Below, in pieces: positions 8,348-16,888 of a stretch of DNA of 64,000 nt (its first letter is position 1; the number at the start of each line of letters is the position of its first letter). The stretch is taken from positions 1 through 64,000 of the forward strand of contig JAFAEM010000033.1 in NCBI GenBank assembly GCA_023424015.1. The letters are read 5' to 3'. Source of the DNA: Bacteroidota bacterium (GTDB taxonomy: Bacteria > Bacteroidota > Bacteroidia > Chitinophagales > Chitinophagaceae). The notes below the pieces were generated by a model, which was not told the DNA's origin, searched no databases, and was given only the letters and a program-made list of their open reading frames with translations. The position numbers and the translations under genes were made by a program.

Positions 8348-9784
8348 ATGAAAAAAATAATACTGGTTCCTTTTCTTTTTTGCTTCCTGGGAGTTTACGC
8401 GCAAACAGGCTATGAAATAAAGGTCACGCTGAAACCTTTCAAAAACGAATATATCTACCTGGGTCACTATTCGGGTAAGCAATATCCTGTAGTGGATTCA
8501 GCAAAACTGAACGACAAAAGTGAAGCTGTATTCAAAGGGTCCCAGGAACTTGGGGGCGGCATCTACCTGGTAGTTTATCCCAGCAAAGACAGGTATCTTG
8601 AGGTACTGATTGATAAAGACCAGCATTTTTCTCTCGCAGCGGATACCCTTGATCCCAATACAAAAAAATTTACCGGTTCAACGGATAACGACCTCTTCAT
8701 CGAGTATCAGAAATTCATGAATGAAAAAGGTCGTGCTATGGAAGTAGGGAATAAGGCTTTAAGAGAAGCTGCCAATCCCTCCGATTCAACAAAAATTGCG
8801 GAGCTGCTAAAAAAAACATCTGAACAGGTTTCTGCTTATCGCCGCGACTTCATCGCAAAAAACCCGGATAATATTCTCAGCGTACTGATGCATTTGATGG
8901 AAGATCCGAAAATTCCACCTGCCGAAAAACAACCCGGCGGCAAATACGATTCTACATTTGCATATCGCTATTTCAAGGATAACTACTGGAATGGTCTCAA
9001 TTTCTGGGATGACCGGATCACCCGGACACCCGCTTCATTATTTGAAGAAAGACTTGATAAATATTATAATACCCTGGTGTATCAGCATCCCGATTCCGTG
9101 ATCAGGGAAATTGACTGGATGCTTGGATATGCGAGTGCCAGTCGTGAAATGACCAGGTACCTGCTGGTAAAATTTGTGAACCGTTACCTCAACATGAAAT
9201 ATATGTGGGAGGATGCCGTATTCGTTCATTTGTTCCAGAAATATTTTGCGCAAAAAGAATACGACTGGCTTACGCCCCAGGGCAAAAAGATCATTACCGA
9301 GCGGGCTTATAATTTAATGGCCAATATCATGGGCAACCCGGCCGAGAATATCTCGCTACCGGATACTTCCGGGAAGATACGTTCGCTATATGCTGAATCG
9401 GCGCCATATACCATCGTATGCTTTTGGGACCCAACCTGTGGACACTGCAAGGAACTGGTACCGGTACTGGATTCAATGTATCAGCATAAATGGAAAAAAG
9501 AAGGCGTAAAAATATTCGCCGTGGCCAAGGAAACCGAAGGCTCCAGGAAAGAATGGTTCGAAATACTCCACAAGCACAAGCTTGATGGCTGGATCAATGT
9601 GTATTATTCCAGTGAAGAAGAAAAAAAGCGGGTGGATGCCGGCATTCCGGGTTATACCCAGCTATACGACGCGCAGGTAGTGCCAACCGTTTACCTGCTG
9701 GATAAGGATAAACGCATTGTAGCCAAAAAGCTCACCTGGCAGCAAACAGATGATATCCTGACATTGAAGCTGAAATCGCCATAA
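8348..9784 (+). CDS. Secreted thioredoxin-like (TlpA-type) protein with DUF4369/DUF5106-like N-terminus
   Basis: A 478-residue exported protein. A signal peptide (residues 1-19, ending VYAQ) is followed by a beta-rich DUF4369-like region, a helical middle, and a C-terminal thioredoxin fold from about residue 335. Its active site, CGHC, is at residues 364-367 within CFWDPTCGHCKELVP. Such proteins are common in Bacteroidota and are thought to act as periplasmic thiol-disulfide oxidoreductases; the physiological partner is unknown. A cis-Pro is visible in VVPTVYLLD, as expected for the fold. It is followed by the parvulin gene after 98 bp, so both may serve envelope protein folding. Confidence 0.85.
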   Translation: MKKIILVPFLFCFLGVYAQTGYEIKVTLKPFKNEYIYLGHYSGKQYPVVDSAKLNDKSEAVFKGSQELGGGIYLVVYPSKDRYLEVLIDKDQHFSLAADTLDPNTKKFTGSTDNDLFIEYQKFMNEKGRAMEVGNKALREAANPSDSTKIAELLKKTSEQVSAYRRDFIAKNPDNILSVLMHLMEDPKIPPAEKQPGGKYDSTFAYRYFKDNYWNGLNFWDDRITRTPASLFEERLDKYYNTLVYQHPDSVIREIDWMLGYASASREMTRYLLVKFVNRYLNMKYMWEDAVFVHLFQKYFAQKEYDWLTPQGKKIITERAYNLMANIMGNPAENISLPDTSGKIRSLYAESAPYTIVCFWDPTCGHCKELVPVLDSMYQHKWKKEGVKIFAVAKETEGSRKEWFEILHKHKLDGWINVYYSSEEEKKRVDAGIPGYTQLYDAQVVPTVYLLDKDKRIVAKKLTWQQTDDILTLKLKSP

Positions 9785-9882
9785 GCAACGAGTTTTCACA
9801 AACGAATCTTCAATTTTAAAATCTAAATCATACCAACCACCATATAAATTCGTTATTACAAGCAACCGAAAATTCAACGACT

Positions 9883-11817
9883 ATGAAATGGCTGACTGCT
9901 TTAGTTTTCTCCTGCACCATTTGCAGTGCTTTTTCACAAACACTTTTCACTTACGGCAAGTATGAAGCGGATGCAAAGGATTTTCTCAAAGCGTTTAATA
10001 AAAACAACCAGTTTAGCGCCTCAGAAAAAAATAAAGCTATCGGGGAATACCTTGACCTTTACATCAATTCAAGGCTCAAGATCAGGGATGCCTACGACAG
10101 GGGATACGACACACTCCCACATATAAAGAATGAGATCACGAACCTCCGCAACCAGGTTATTGAAAATTATATGAGTGACCCCGAGGCCGTCAACAGACTG
10201 ACACGGGAAGCATTTCAACGCAGCCAGAAAGATATCCATGCCGCTCATATTTTTATTTCCTTTAAAAACGCTGCCGGAAAGCCAGATACCGCATCGGCCC
10301 GCGAAAAGCTCGCCCAGGTCGAAAAACGACTGGCCAAAAAGGAGGATTTTCTCACAGTAGCGCAGGAACTCTCCGATGATCCCTCGGCAAAAACTAATAA
10401 AGGGGATCTGAACTATATCACCGTGTTCACCCTGCCTTATGAATTTGAAAATATTGTTTATTCAACACCGGTTGGTAAACATTCAAAGGCCTACACATCC
10501 AATGCAGGTTATCATATCTTCAAAAATCTTGGCGAAAGAAAAGCGCTTGGAAAAATAAAACTGCAACAGATTCTGCTGGCCTTTCCTCCCGGTGTGGATG
10601 AGCAGGGTAAGAAAAAGATCGCAGGTCTGGCTGATTCACTTTACCAGAGAATACTGGCGGGTGATGATTTTGGCAAACTGGCTGCCACGTACAGTAATGA
10701 CTATATCAGCGCAGCTGTAGATGGGAATGTACCTGAAATTACAGTTGGACAATTTGATCCGGTTTTTGAAAAAATCGCCTGGGGCCTAAAAGATGGGACC
10801 GTTGGTAAGCCATTTGCAACCTCGCACGGATATCATATCGTAAAGAAAATTTTTGCAACCCCGGTGGTCACCAATTCAACCGATCGGGCCAACAATAACG
10901 AACTCCAGCGCAAAGTGCAAACTGATGACCGATGGAAAACATCGAAGGATTTTATCTACATGGCAGTGAAAAATAAGGCCGGTTTCAAAAAAGCCGCCTT
11001 CCGGAACGAAGCATTATGGGCATTCACCGACAGCATTTTCGATCGCATGCCCCTGGGTATCGGCAAAGAACTGAATTATCAATCGCCATTATTTACCGTT
11101 GGTGATACAACGATCCGCACACAAGACTGGATCAATTACGCACAGGCTAATCGTCATAAACCAGACCGTAGTGGTATTAAGTCATATCCCGTGCTAATGG
11201 ATGAATTCGGTAAACAGGTGATGTACCAGTACTACCGCGATCACCTTGAGACTTTTAATGATGAGTTCCGCTACCAGATGGATGAGTTTCGTGATGGAAA
11301 TCTTTTCTTCGAGATCATGCAAAAGGAAGTCTGGAACAAAGCACAAGCAGATACAACGGCCTTACTCGCTTTGTATGAAAAAAACAAAAAAAATTATAAT
11401 TGGAAACAAAGCGCTGATGCCGTCATATTCTTTTGTGCCGACGCTTCTGTGGCCAAAACCCTGTCTGATAAATTAAAAAAAGATCCGGCAGCATGGAGAT
11501 CGGCAATTGAGGCGGAAGGAGAAAAAGTAGTGGCGGATTCCGCGCGGTATGAATGGACCTTAATTCCTGGCCTGGGACAGGGTACTCCAAAGGACGGCGC
11601 CATCACGAGTATTGCCGAAAACAAAACAGACAATACAGCTTCATTTGCTTATATCGTCAAAGTATATGCGCAGGCTGAACCAAGAACTTTTAATGAAGCA
11701 AAAGGACTGGTGATGAATGATTACCAGGAACAGTTGGAAAAGGAATGGATCAGCGAACTGAAAAAGAAATATCCTGTGGTGATCAAAAAAGACGTATTGG
11801 CTTCTATCTCACGTTAA
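9883..11817 (+). CDS. Periplasmic peptidyl-prolyl isomerase with two parvulin domains (SurA-like)
   Basis: A 644-residue protein with a signal peptide (residues 1-19, ending AFSQ). A helical SurA-like N-terminal segment precedes two consecutive PpiC/parvulin domains, roughly residues 120-215 (beginning DIHAAHIFISF) and 225-325 (beginning KIKLQQILLAF). Each has the G-Y-H-I/V motif near its end (AGYHIFK, HGYHIVK). The remaining ~300 residues are a second chaperone-like region without recognisable motifs. The likely role is outer membrane protein folding in the periplasm. It ends 17 bp before the convergent metF stop. Confidence 0.88.
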   Translation: MKWLTALVFSCTICSAFSQTLFTYGKYEADAKDFLKAFNKNNQFSASEKNKAIGEYLDLYINSRLKIRDAYDRGYDTLPHIKNEITNLRNQVIENYMSDPEAVNRLTREAFQRSQKDIHAAHIFISFKNAAGKPDTASAREKLAQVEKRLAKKEDFLTVAQELSDDPSAKTNKGDLNYITVFTLPYEFENIVYSTPVGKHSKAYTSNAGYHIFKNLGERKALGKIKLQQILLAFPPGVDEQGKKKIAGLADSLYQRILAGDDFGKLAATYSNDYISAAVDGNVPEITVGQFDPVFEKIAWGLKDGTVGKPFATSHGYHIVKKIFATPVVTNSTDRANNNELQRKVQTDDRWKTSKDFIYMAVKNKAGFKKAAFRNEALWAFTDSIFDRMPLGIGKELNYQSPLFTVGDTTIRTQDWINYAQANRHKPDRSGIKSYPVLMDEFGKQVMYQYYRDHLETFNDEFRYQMDEFRDGNLFFEIMQKEVWNKAQADTTALLALYEKNKKNYNWKQSADAVIFFCADASVAKTLSDKLKKDPAAWRSAIEAEGEKVVADSARYEWTLIPGLGQGTPKDGAITSIAENKTDNTASFAYIVKVYAQAEPRTFNEAKGLVMNDYQEQLEKEWISELKKKYPVVIKKDVLASISR

Positions 11818-11834
11818 GCATAATTGTCCTGGGC

Positions 11835-12785
11835 TTATAAATTTTTTACAACATTGGCAACCATCATGGGTTTGCCCAGGGTATAGTAATGGAGTACCGG
11901 CACGCCATTTTTCTTCAAATCCTTTGACTGATGAAGCAGCCATTCCTCACCGACTTTTACAACATCATCATCTGTCTTACACTTAAGGACTTCGTTGGCC
12001 AGGTCGGCAGGCAGATCGATATGAAAGGTCTTGGGCAAAACTGTCAATTGCTTCTTGCTGTATATGGGTTTTAAACCTGGAATTATCGGAACGGTGATGC
12101 CCTCATTGCGGCAGGCTTTTACAAACGAATAATACTTCTCGTTATCAAAAAACATTTGTGTCACGATATAGTCCGCACCACCATCAACCTTGGCCTTCAG
12201 GTAATGCAGGTCGGTTTGCATATTAGGCGCTTCAAAATGCTTTTCGGGATAACCGGCTACCCCGATACAAAAAGTGGTTTTATTGGTTGCTTTAAGATCT
12301 TCTTCGAGATAAATCCCCGCATTGAGATTGACTACCTGCTTTAAAAGATCACTTGCATATTGGTGCCCGTCCGGTTCGGGTTCAAAACTTGTTTCATTCT
12401 TTGCAGCATCACCACGAAGTACCAGTACATTATCAATGCCAAGGTATTGGAGGTTGAGCAGGGCATCCTCGGTTTCATTCACGCTGAATCCACCACAGAT
12501 CAAATGCGGTACGGTGTCGACATCATATTTATTCATGATAGCGGCGCAGATACTTTCCGTACCGGGTCTTTTACGCACGATCACTTTCTCAAAACTTCCA
12601 TCACTCCGCTTTTTATAAACATGTTCACTACGGTGATATGTAACATTAATATATGCCGGTTTGAGCTCCATCAGCGGATCCAGGTGCTTATACAACGCTT
12701 CGATGCCTTTACCTTTCAGGGGTGGTAGCACCTCAAAGGAGATCAGTGTATCTTTCGCAGACTTAATATGGTCGATTACTTTCAT
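11835..12785 (-). CDS. metF: Methylenetetrahydrofolate reductase
   Basis: An FAD enzyme reducing 5,10-methylene-THF to 5-methyl-THF for methionine synthesis. The 316-residue TIM barrel begins with the family pattern ISFEVLPP (catalytic Glu). It also shows YINVTYH, VPHLICGGFS, NVLVLRGD, the FCIGVAGYPEKH motif and DYIVTQMFFDN. All core motifs are intact and the length is typical of bacterial MetF. The gene stands alone; metH is not in the window. A -7 element lies seven bases upstream of the ATG. Confidence 0.95.
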   Translation of the reverse strand: MKVIDHIKSAKDTLISFEVLPPLKGKGIEALYKHLDPLMELKPAYINVTYHRSEHVYKKRSDGSFEKVIVRKRPGTESICAAIMNKYDVDTVPHLICGGFSVNETEDALLNLQYLGIDNVLVLRGDAAKNETSFEPEPDGHQYASDLLKQVVNLNAGIYLEEDLKATNKTTFCIGVAGYPEKHFEAPNMQTDLHYLKAKVDGGADYIVTQMFFDNEKYYSFVKACRNEGITVPIIPGLKPIYSKKQLTVLPKTFHIDLPADLANEVLKCKTDDDVVKVGEEWLLHQSKDLKKNGVPVLHYYTLGKPMMVANVVKNL

Positions 12786-12792
12786 TGGGGTG

Positions 12793-12800
12793 CAAAGCTA
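12793..12800 (-). promoter_or_regulatory. Candidate -7 element for metF
   Basis: TAGCTTTG on the minus strand fits TAnnTTTG and ends seven bases before the ATG at 12785. Confidence 0.5.
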
Positions 12801-12912
12801 ATGGAAAAAGGAATTTGGAATTTGCCGCCGGACCCGTCTTTCCCAAAACCCAAACCCGGATACTAACGATCTCATTTAACAACTATCAGCCAGGGCGTTA
12901 AACATTTAAACC

Positions 12913-12920
12913 TAAATTTG
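12913..12920 (+). promoter_or_regulatory. Candidate -7 element for lptB
   Basis: TAAATTTG matches TAnnTTTG and ends five bases before the lptB ATG at 12926, so the transcript would start at or near the start codon. Confidence 0.5.
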
Positions 12921-12925
12921 CCTCT

Positions 12926-13702
12926 ATGTCGACAAGAATATCTGCGCAAAACCTGGTAAAGCGATATGGCAGCCGAACGGTCGTTAACCATGTTTCATTT
13001 GAAGTGAACCAGGGCGAGATCGTTGGTTTGCTTGGTCCTAATGGAGCTGGTAAAACCACTTCTTTCTACCAGGTAGTCGGTTTGGTCCGGCCCGATGAAG
13101 GCGATGTTTTTTTGAATGATGAGAAGATCACTTCCCTGCCGATGTATAAAAGAGCGCAGATGGGTGTCGGCTATCTCCCGCAGGAAGCATCAGTATTCAG
13201 GAAACTGAGCGTGGAAGACAATATCTCCGCCGTGCTGGAAATGACCAATCTTCCCAAGTCACAGCAAAAAGATAAACTTGAATCATTACTGGATGAATTC
13301 AGGTTGCACCATGTACGTAAAAGCCATGGCGATGTTTTAAGTGGTGGTGAAAGAAGGCGTACCGAAATCGCGCGTGCCCTTGCGGTGGATCCGCGTTTTA
13401 TCTTGCTGGATGAACCCTTCGCCGGGATCGACCCGATAGCGGTGGAAGATATCCAGGCCATTGTTGCCAAATTAAAATATAAGAACATCGGTATCCTTAT
13501 TACCGATCACAACGTAACAGAAACCCTTTCCATCTGTGATCGTGCCTATCTGCTTATCGACGGAAAGATATTCAAGCATGGTACAGCGGAAGAACTGGCC
13601 GCTGATGAACAGGTAAGAAAATTATACCTGGGCAGGAATTTTGAATTGAAAAGAAAAGACTATCTGCACGAGGAAGCAAGGGGCGAGCGCGGGGTCATTT
13701 AA
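12926..13702 (+). CDS. lptB: LPS export ABC transporter ATPase LptB
   Basis: The ATPase that drives lipopolysaccharide extraction from the inner membrane with LptF/LptG. The 258-residue protein has Walker A GPNGAGKT (residues 37-44), the signature LSGGERRR, Walker B FILLDEPFAGIDP and the switch His in LITDHNV, all typical of LptB rather than generic ABC ATPases. The C-terminus has a charged extension (RKDYLHEEARGERGVI). No other lpt genes are in the window. The GH3-type gene starts 26 bp downstream on the same strand, so the two are probably co-transcribed. Confidence 0.93.
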   Translation: MSTRISAQNLVKRYGSRTVVNHVSFEVNQGEIVGLLGPNGAGKTTSFYQVVGLVRPDEGDVFLNDEKITSLPMYKRAQMGVGYLPQEASVFRKLSVEDNISAVLEMTNLPKSQQKDKLESLLDEFRLHHVRKSHGDVLSGGERRRTEIARALAVDPRFILLDEPFAGIDPIAVEDIQAIVAKLKYKNIGILITDHNVTETLSICDRAYLLIDGKIFKHGTAEELAADEQVRKLYLGRNFELKRKDYLHEEARGERGVI

Positions 13703-13728
13703 CCCAATTTCTCTTTATCTTGCCGGTC

Positions 13729-15234
13729 ATGAGTCTGCTCAGTCCCGCCATATCATCATTGGCCAGAATGAGGTTCTGGCGCATTGAGGCCTGGAAAAAT
13801 AACCCCCTGGATGCCCAACGGGAAGTATTGCAGGACCTCGTCACTTCGGCGCAGTACACCGAGTTTGGACGTAAGTACAATTTCCATGAACTTTTTAATG
13901 TAAGGGCCTTCAAACAGGCTGTTCCTGTACATGAATACGAGGACCTGAAGCCTTATATAGAAAGGATCATGAAAGGCGAACAGAATATACTTTGGAATAC
14001 ACCGATTTACTGGTTTGCAAAAAGCAGTGGTACTACCAGCGATAAAAGCAAATTCATTCCGATCAGTGAAGAGAGCCTGGAAGACTGTCATTTTAAAGGA
14101 GCCAAAGACGTGTTGACGCTATATTATAATTACAACCCCGAATCGGCGCTGCTTACCGGCAAGGGATTGGTTTTAGGTGGCAGTCACAATATCAATCCCA
14201 TGAATACAGACGCTCAATACGGTGACCTGAGCGCGGTATTGCTACAGAACACGCCGTTTTGGGGGCACTGGCTTCGTACACCGGACCTCAGTATCGCGCT
14301 AATGGACGAATGGGAAAGTAAAATAGAAAAGCTGGCTAATAGCACGATCAAAGAAAATGTAACATCAATTTCGGGAGTACCTACCTGGACCCTTGTGTTG
14401 TTCAAACGAATTCTCGAGATCACAGGTAAAAAAAATATCTCCGAAGTATGGCCTTCCCTGGAGCTATATATGCATGGCGGTGTGTCCTTCACACCATATC
14501 GGGAGCAATTTCAAAAACTGATAGGCAGGCCTATCAACTATCTCGAAATGTACAATGCCAGCGAAGGCTTCTTCGCGGCGCAGGAAAATCCCGGCGATGA
14601 TGGTATGCTACTGTTTACCGATCACGGCATTTTCATGGAATTTATGCCGGTAACGGAATATGGGAAAAAACATCCTCAAACCGTGAGCCTGCAGGATGTG
14701 GAAAAAGGGAAAAACTATGCCCTTGTCATTAGCACCAATGGGGGATTGTGGAGGTATATCGTGGGCGATACCCTGCAGTTTACTTCGCTGGAGCCTTTCC
14801 GGGTCAGGGTGTCCGGGAGATTGAAACATTATATCAACGCCTTTGGCGAAGAAGTGATCGTTGACAATTCAGATAAGGCTATTGCGATCGCCTGTGAACT
14901 AACCGGCGCCATCGTGAACGACTATACAGCGGCGCCTGTATATTTTTCCGATTCCTCGAATGGAGCACATGAATGGCTGGTGGAATTTGAAAAGGAACCA
15001 GACAGCCTGGAAAGATTTACCCGCGAACTGGACGCAGCCCTGCAAAATATCAATAGCGATTATGAAGCAAAGCGGCATAAGGATATTGCCCTGCGTTTGC
15101 CTGTACTTCATTCGTTGCGTAAAGGAACATTCAATGCCTGGCTTAACCTGAAAGGTAAACTGGGCGGCCAGCATAAAGTACCGAGACTAAATAATGAAAG
15201 AAAATACCTCGAAGAAATTCTTTCAATGCAATAA
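13729..15234 (+). CDS. GH3 auxin-responsive promoter family protein (acyl-adenylate-forming enzyme)
   Basis: A member of the ANL-like GH3 family, which in plants conjugates amino acids to acyl acids such as auxin and jasmonate through an acyl-adenylate. The nucleotide-binding motif SSGTTSDKSK is at residues 99-108. Motif YNASEGFFA and the stretch LVISTNGGLWRYIVGD, which coordinate AMP in plant enzymes, are also present. The 501-residue length is normal. The ATG at 13729 is preferred over an in-frame TTG at 13720. Bacterial GH3 proteins have no established substrate; the position behind lptB and ahead of fabG hints at an envelope lipid or fatty-acyl role, which is inference. Confidence 0.85.
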   Translation: MSLLSPAISSLARMRFWRIEAWKNNPLDAQREVLQDLVTSAQYTEFGRKYNFHELFNVRAFKQAVPVHEYEDLKPYIERIMKGEQNILWNTPIYWFAKSSGTTSDKSKFIPISEESLEDCHFKGAKDVLTLYYNYNPESALLTGKGLVLGGSHNINPMNTDAQYGDLSAVLLQNTPFWGHWLRTPDLSIALMDEWESKIEKLANSTIKENVTSISGVPTWTLVLFKRILEITGKKNISEVWPSLELYMHGGVSFTPYREQFQKLIGRPINYLEMYNASEGFFAAQENPGDDGMLLFTDHGIFMEFMPVTEYGKKHPQTVSLQDVEKGKNYALVISTNGGLWRYIVGDTLQFTSLEPFRVRVSGRLKHYINAFGEEVIVDNSDKAIAIACELTGAIVNDYTAAPVYFSDSSNGAHEWLVEFEKEPDSLERFTRELDAALQNINSDYEAKRHKDIALRLPVLHSLRKGTFNAWLNLKGKLGGQHKVPRLNNERKYLEEILSMQ

Positions 15235-15268
15235 TTCAGTTTTTTTGCCAACAATCTAAACACGAGAT

Positions 15269-16024
15269 ATGAAATTATTAGACAATAAAGTTGCTATCAT
15301 TACCGGCGCTGCCCGCGGAATTGGAGAAGCCATCGCTTTAAAGTTCGCTGAACATGGTGCACATATCGCATTTACCTATGTAAGCGATGGCAGTGCTGAA
15401 AAAGCAGCAGCCCTGGAAGGGAAATTAAAGGCTTTGGGTGTAAAAGCCAAAAGCTATAAAAGTAATGCTGGTGATTTTGCCCAATGTGAAGCTTTTGTAA
15501 ATGATGTACTCAAAGAATTCGAAACTGTTGATATCTGCGTAAATAATGCCGGCATATCAAAAGACAACCTTTTGTTGCGTATGACGGCCGAACAGTGGGA
15601 TGAAGTGATCAGGGTGAACCTCAATAGCGTGTTTTATATGACCAAGCAGGTGATCAAACCTATGATGAAATCACGCAATGGAGCGATCATCAATATGAGC
15701 TCAGTAATCGGGGAAATGGGGAATGCCGGTCAAAGCAGCTATGCAGCCAGTAAGGCCGGCATCATTGGCTTTACCAAAAGTGTAGCGAAAGAACTGGGAA
15801 GCCGCAACATTCGTTGCAATGCTATTGCCCCGGGTTTTGTTGAAACCGATATGACCAGTTACCTCAAGGAAGGTGACGCGGGAGAGAAATACAAAGCAGG
15901 AATCCCCCTCGGCCGGTTTGCCAGCGCCGAAGAAATCGCGAATAGCTGCCTGTTCCTGGCATCAGACATGGGCGCCTACATCACGGGTCAGACGCTCAGT
16001 GTTTGTGGCGGGTTGAATATTTAA
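15269..16024 (+). CDS. fabG: 3-oxoacyl-ACP reductase FabG (SDR family)
   Basis: The NADPH-dependent reductase of fatty acid elongation, a classical short-chain dehydrogenase of 251 residues. Cofactor motif TGAARGIG is at residues 12-19, NNAG in ICVNNAGISKDN, a catalytic Ser in NMSSVIGEMGN, and YAASK at 158-162. The C-terminal YITGQTLSVCGGLNI is characteristic of FabG rather than other SDRs. It starts 34 bp after the GH3 gene on the same strand. Its last 63 bases overlap the end of the convergent glycosyltransferase gene. Confidence 0.9.
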   Translation: MKLLDNKVAIITGAARGIGEAIALKFAEHGAHIAFTYVSDGSAEKAAALEGKLKALGVKAKSYKSNAGDFAQCEAFVNDVLKEFETVDICVNNAGISKDNLLLRMTAEQWDEVIRVNLNSVFYMTKQVIKPMMKSRNGAIINMSSVIGEMGNAGQSSYAASKAGIIGFTKSVAKELGSRNIRCNAIAPGFVETDMTSYLKEGDAGEKYKAGIPLGRFASAEEIANSCLFLASDMGAYITGQTLSVCGGLNI

Positions 16025-16801
16025 ACTGGCAGCCCGGGGAATCTCTGTTTTACTTTTTTGCAGCGAATACAGCTTGGCGTATTTCAAAAAATGATAGCGC
16101 GCCTGGTGGTATGCGATCATAAGGCCGTTGTAACCATTTAGGAAACCTGCACGAAATAAATAAGCATACAGGAATGACCAGGTTGGGCTCGCCACAATCT
16201 TTAACCAGTTTGTTTTCTTACCCAAACGGTAAAGCGAGCGGGCTGCAATCGTTGAAAAATTATCGTTTCTTTTTTTATGCTCATCCACTGATTCGCAGAT
16301 ATAGTGAAGCAGATCACCTTTCAGCGGGCAGACAGCTACATTGGAAGGCACAATCACCCGATCATGTGGATCAAAACCACCCCAGCGCAGAAATCGCCTG
16401 TCGAATAACCGCACCTTGGCTTCCGGATACCAGCTGCCATGACGTATAAATGAACCCCTGTAGTTTGCACACCTGTTCATTTTATAAGCCCAGAAAGCAA
16501 ATCCTTCTTTCGCTTTTAAGATAGACATCTTTAGTGTTTCATCCAGCGCTTCGTCAGCATCTAGGCTCAACACATAGTGGTGAGTTGCCAGCTCAAGCGC
16601 TTTATTTTTCTGGGAAATATATCCGGCAAATTTCTGGCGATACACGGTAGCTCCTTTTGATTCCGCGATCTGAACCGTTGCATCGGTGGAATATGAATCA
16701 AGCACAACAATCTCATCAGCCACATCTTTTACAGAATCCAGGCACCTCCCAATATTTTTCTCTTCGTTATAGGTTATAATAACAACCGATAGTAATTCCA
16801 T
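15962..16801 (-). CDS. Glycosyltransferase family 2 (WaaE/KdtX-like LPS core transferase)
   Basis: A ~279-residue GT-A fold glycosyltransferase. It begins with LSVVIITYNEEKNIGRCLDS and has DEIVVLDSYSTDAT and the DxD-type LSLDADEALD, a pattern shared with the WaaE/KdtX beta-glucosyltransferases that modify LPS inner core. The C-terminal half has a hydrophobic segment near KIVASPTWSFLYAYLF. The start at 16801 is chosen because the conserved N-terminus begins there; an ATG at 16819 would add six residues. Its 3' end runs 63 bases into the end of convergent fabG. Confidence 0.85.
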   Translation of the reverse strand: MELLSVVIITYNEEKNIGRCLDSVKDVADEIVVLDSYSTDATVQIAESKGATVYRQKFAGYISQKNKALELATHHYVLSLDADEALDETLKMSILKAKEGFAFWAYKMNRCANYRGSFIRHGSWYPEAKVRLFDRRFLRWGGFDPHDRVIVPSNVAVCPLKGDLLHYICESVDEHKKRNDNFSTIAARSLYRLGKKTNWLKIVASPTWSFLYAYLFRAGFLNGYNGLMIAYHQARYHFLKYAKLYSLQKSKTEIPRAASLNIQPATNTERLTRDVGAHV

Positions 16802-16862
16802 AGTCTGTTTAGTTTTCATTTTCACACTTAAAACATTTTTATCCTCAGGGATATTCAGCTAC

Positions 16863-16870
16863 TACCTTTG
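16863..16870 (+). promoter_or_regulatory. Candidate -7 element for the O-antigen ligase-like gene
   Basis: TACCTTTG matches TAnnTTTG. It overlaps a potential TTG start at 16868, which argues that translation begins at the downstream ATG at 16889. Confidence 0.5.
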
Positions 16871-16888
16871 CCGGAACAATCGCTCTCC

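Noticed and set aside
13720..13728. TTG as start of the GH3 gene
   Set aside because: An ATG lies three codons downstream; the TTG extension adds no conserved residues.
16868..16888. TTG start of the O-antigen ligase-like gene
   Set aside because: The TTG is inside the predicted TAnnTTTG promoter element; the ATG at 16889 is better placed.
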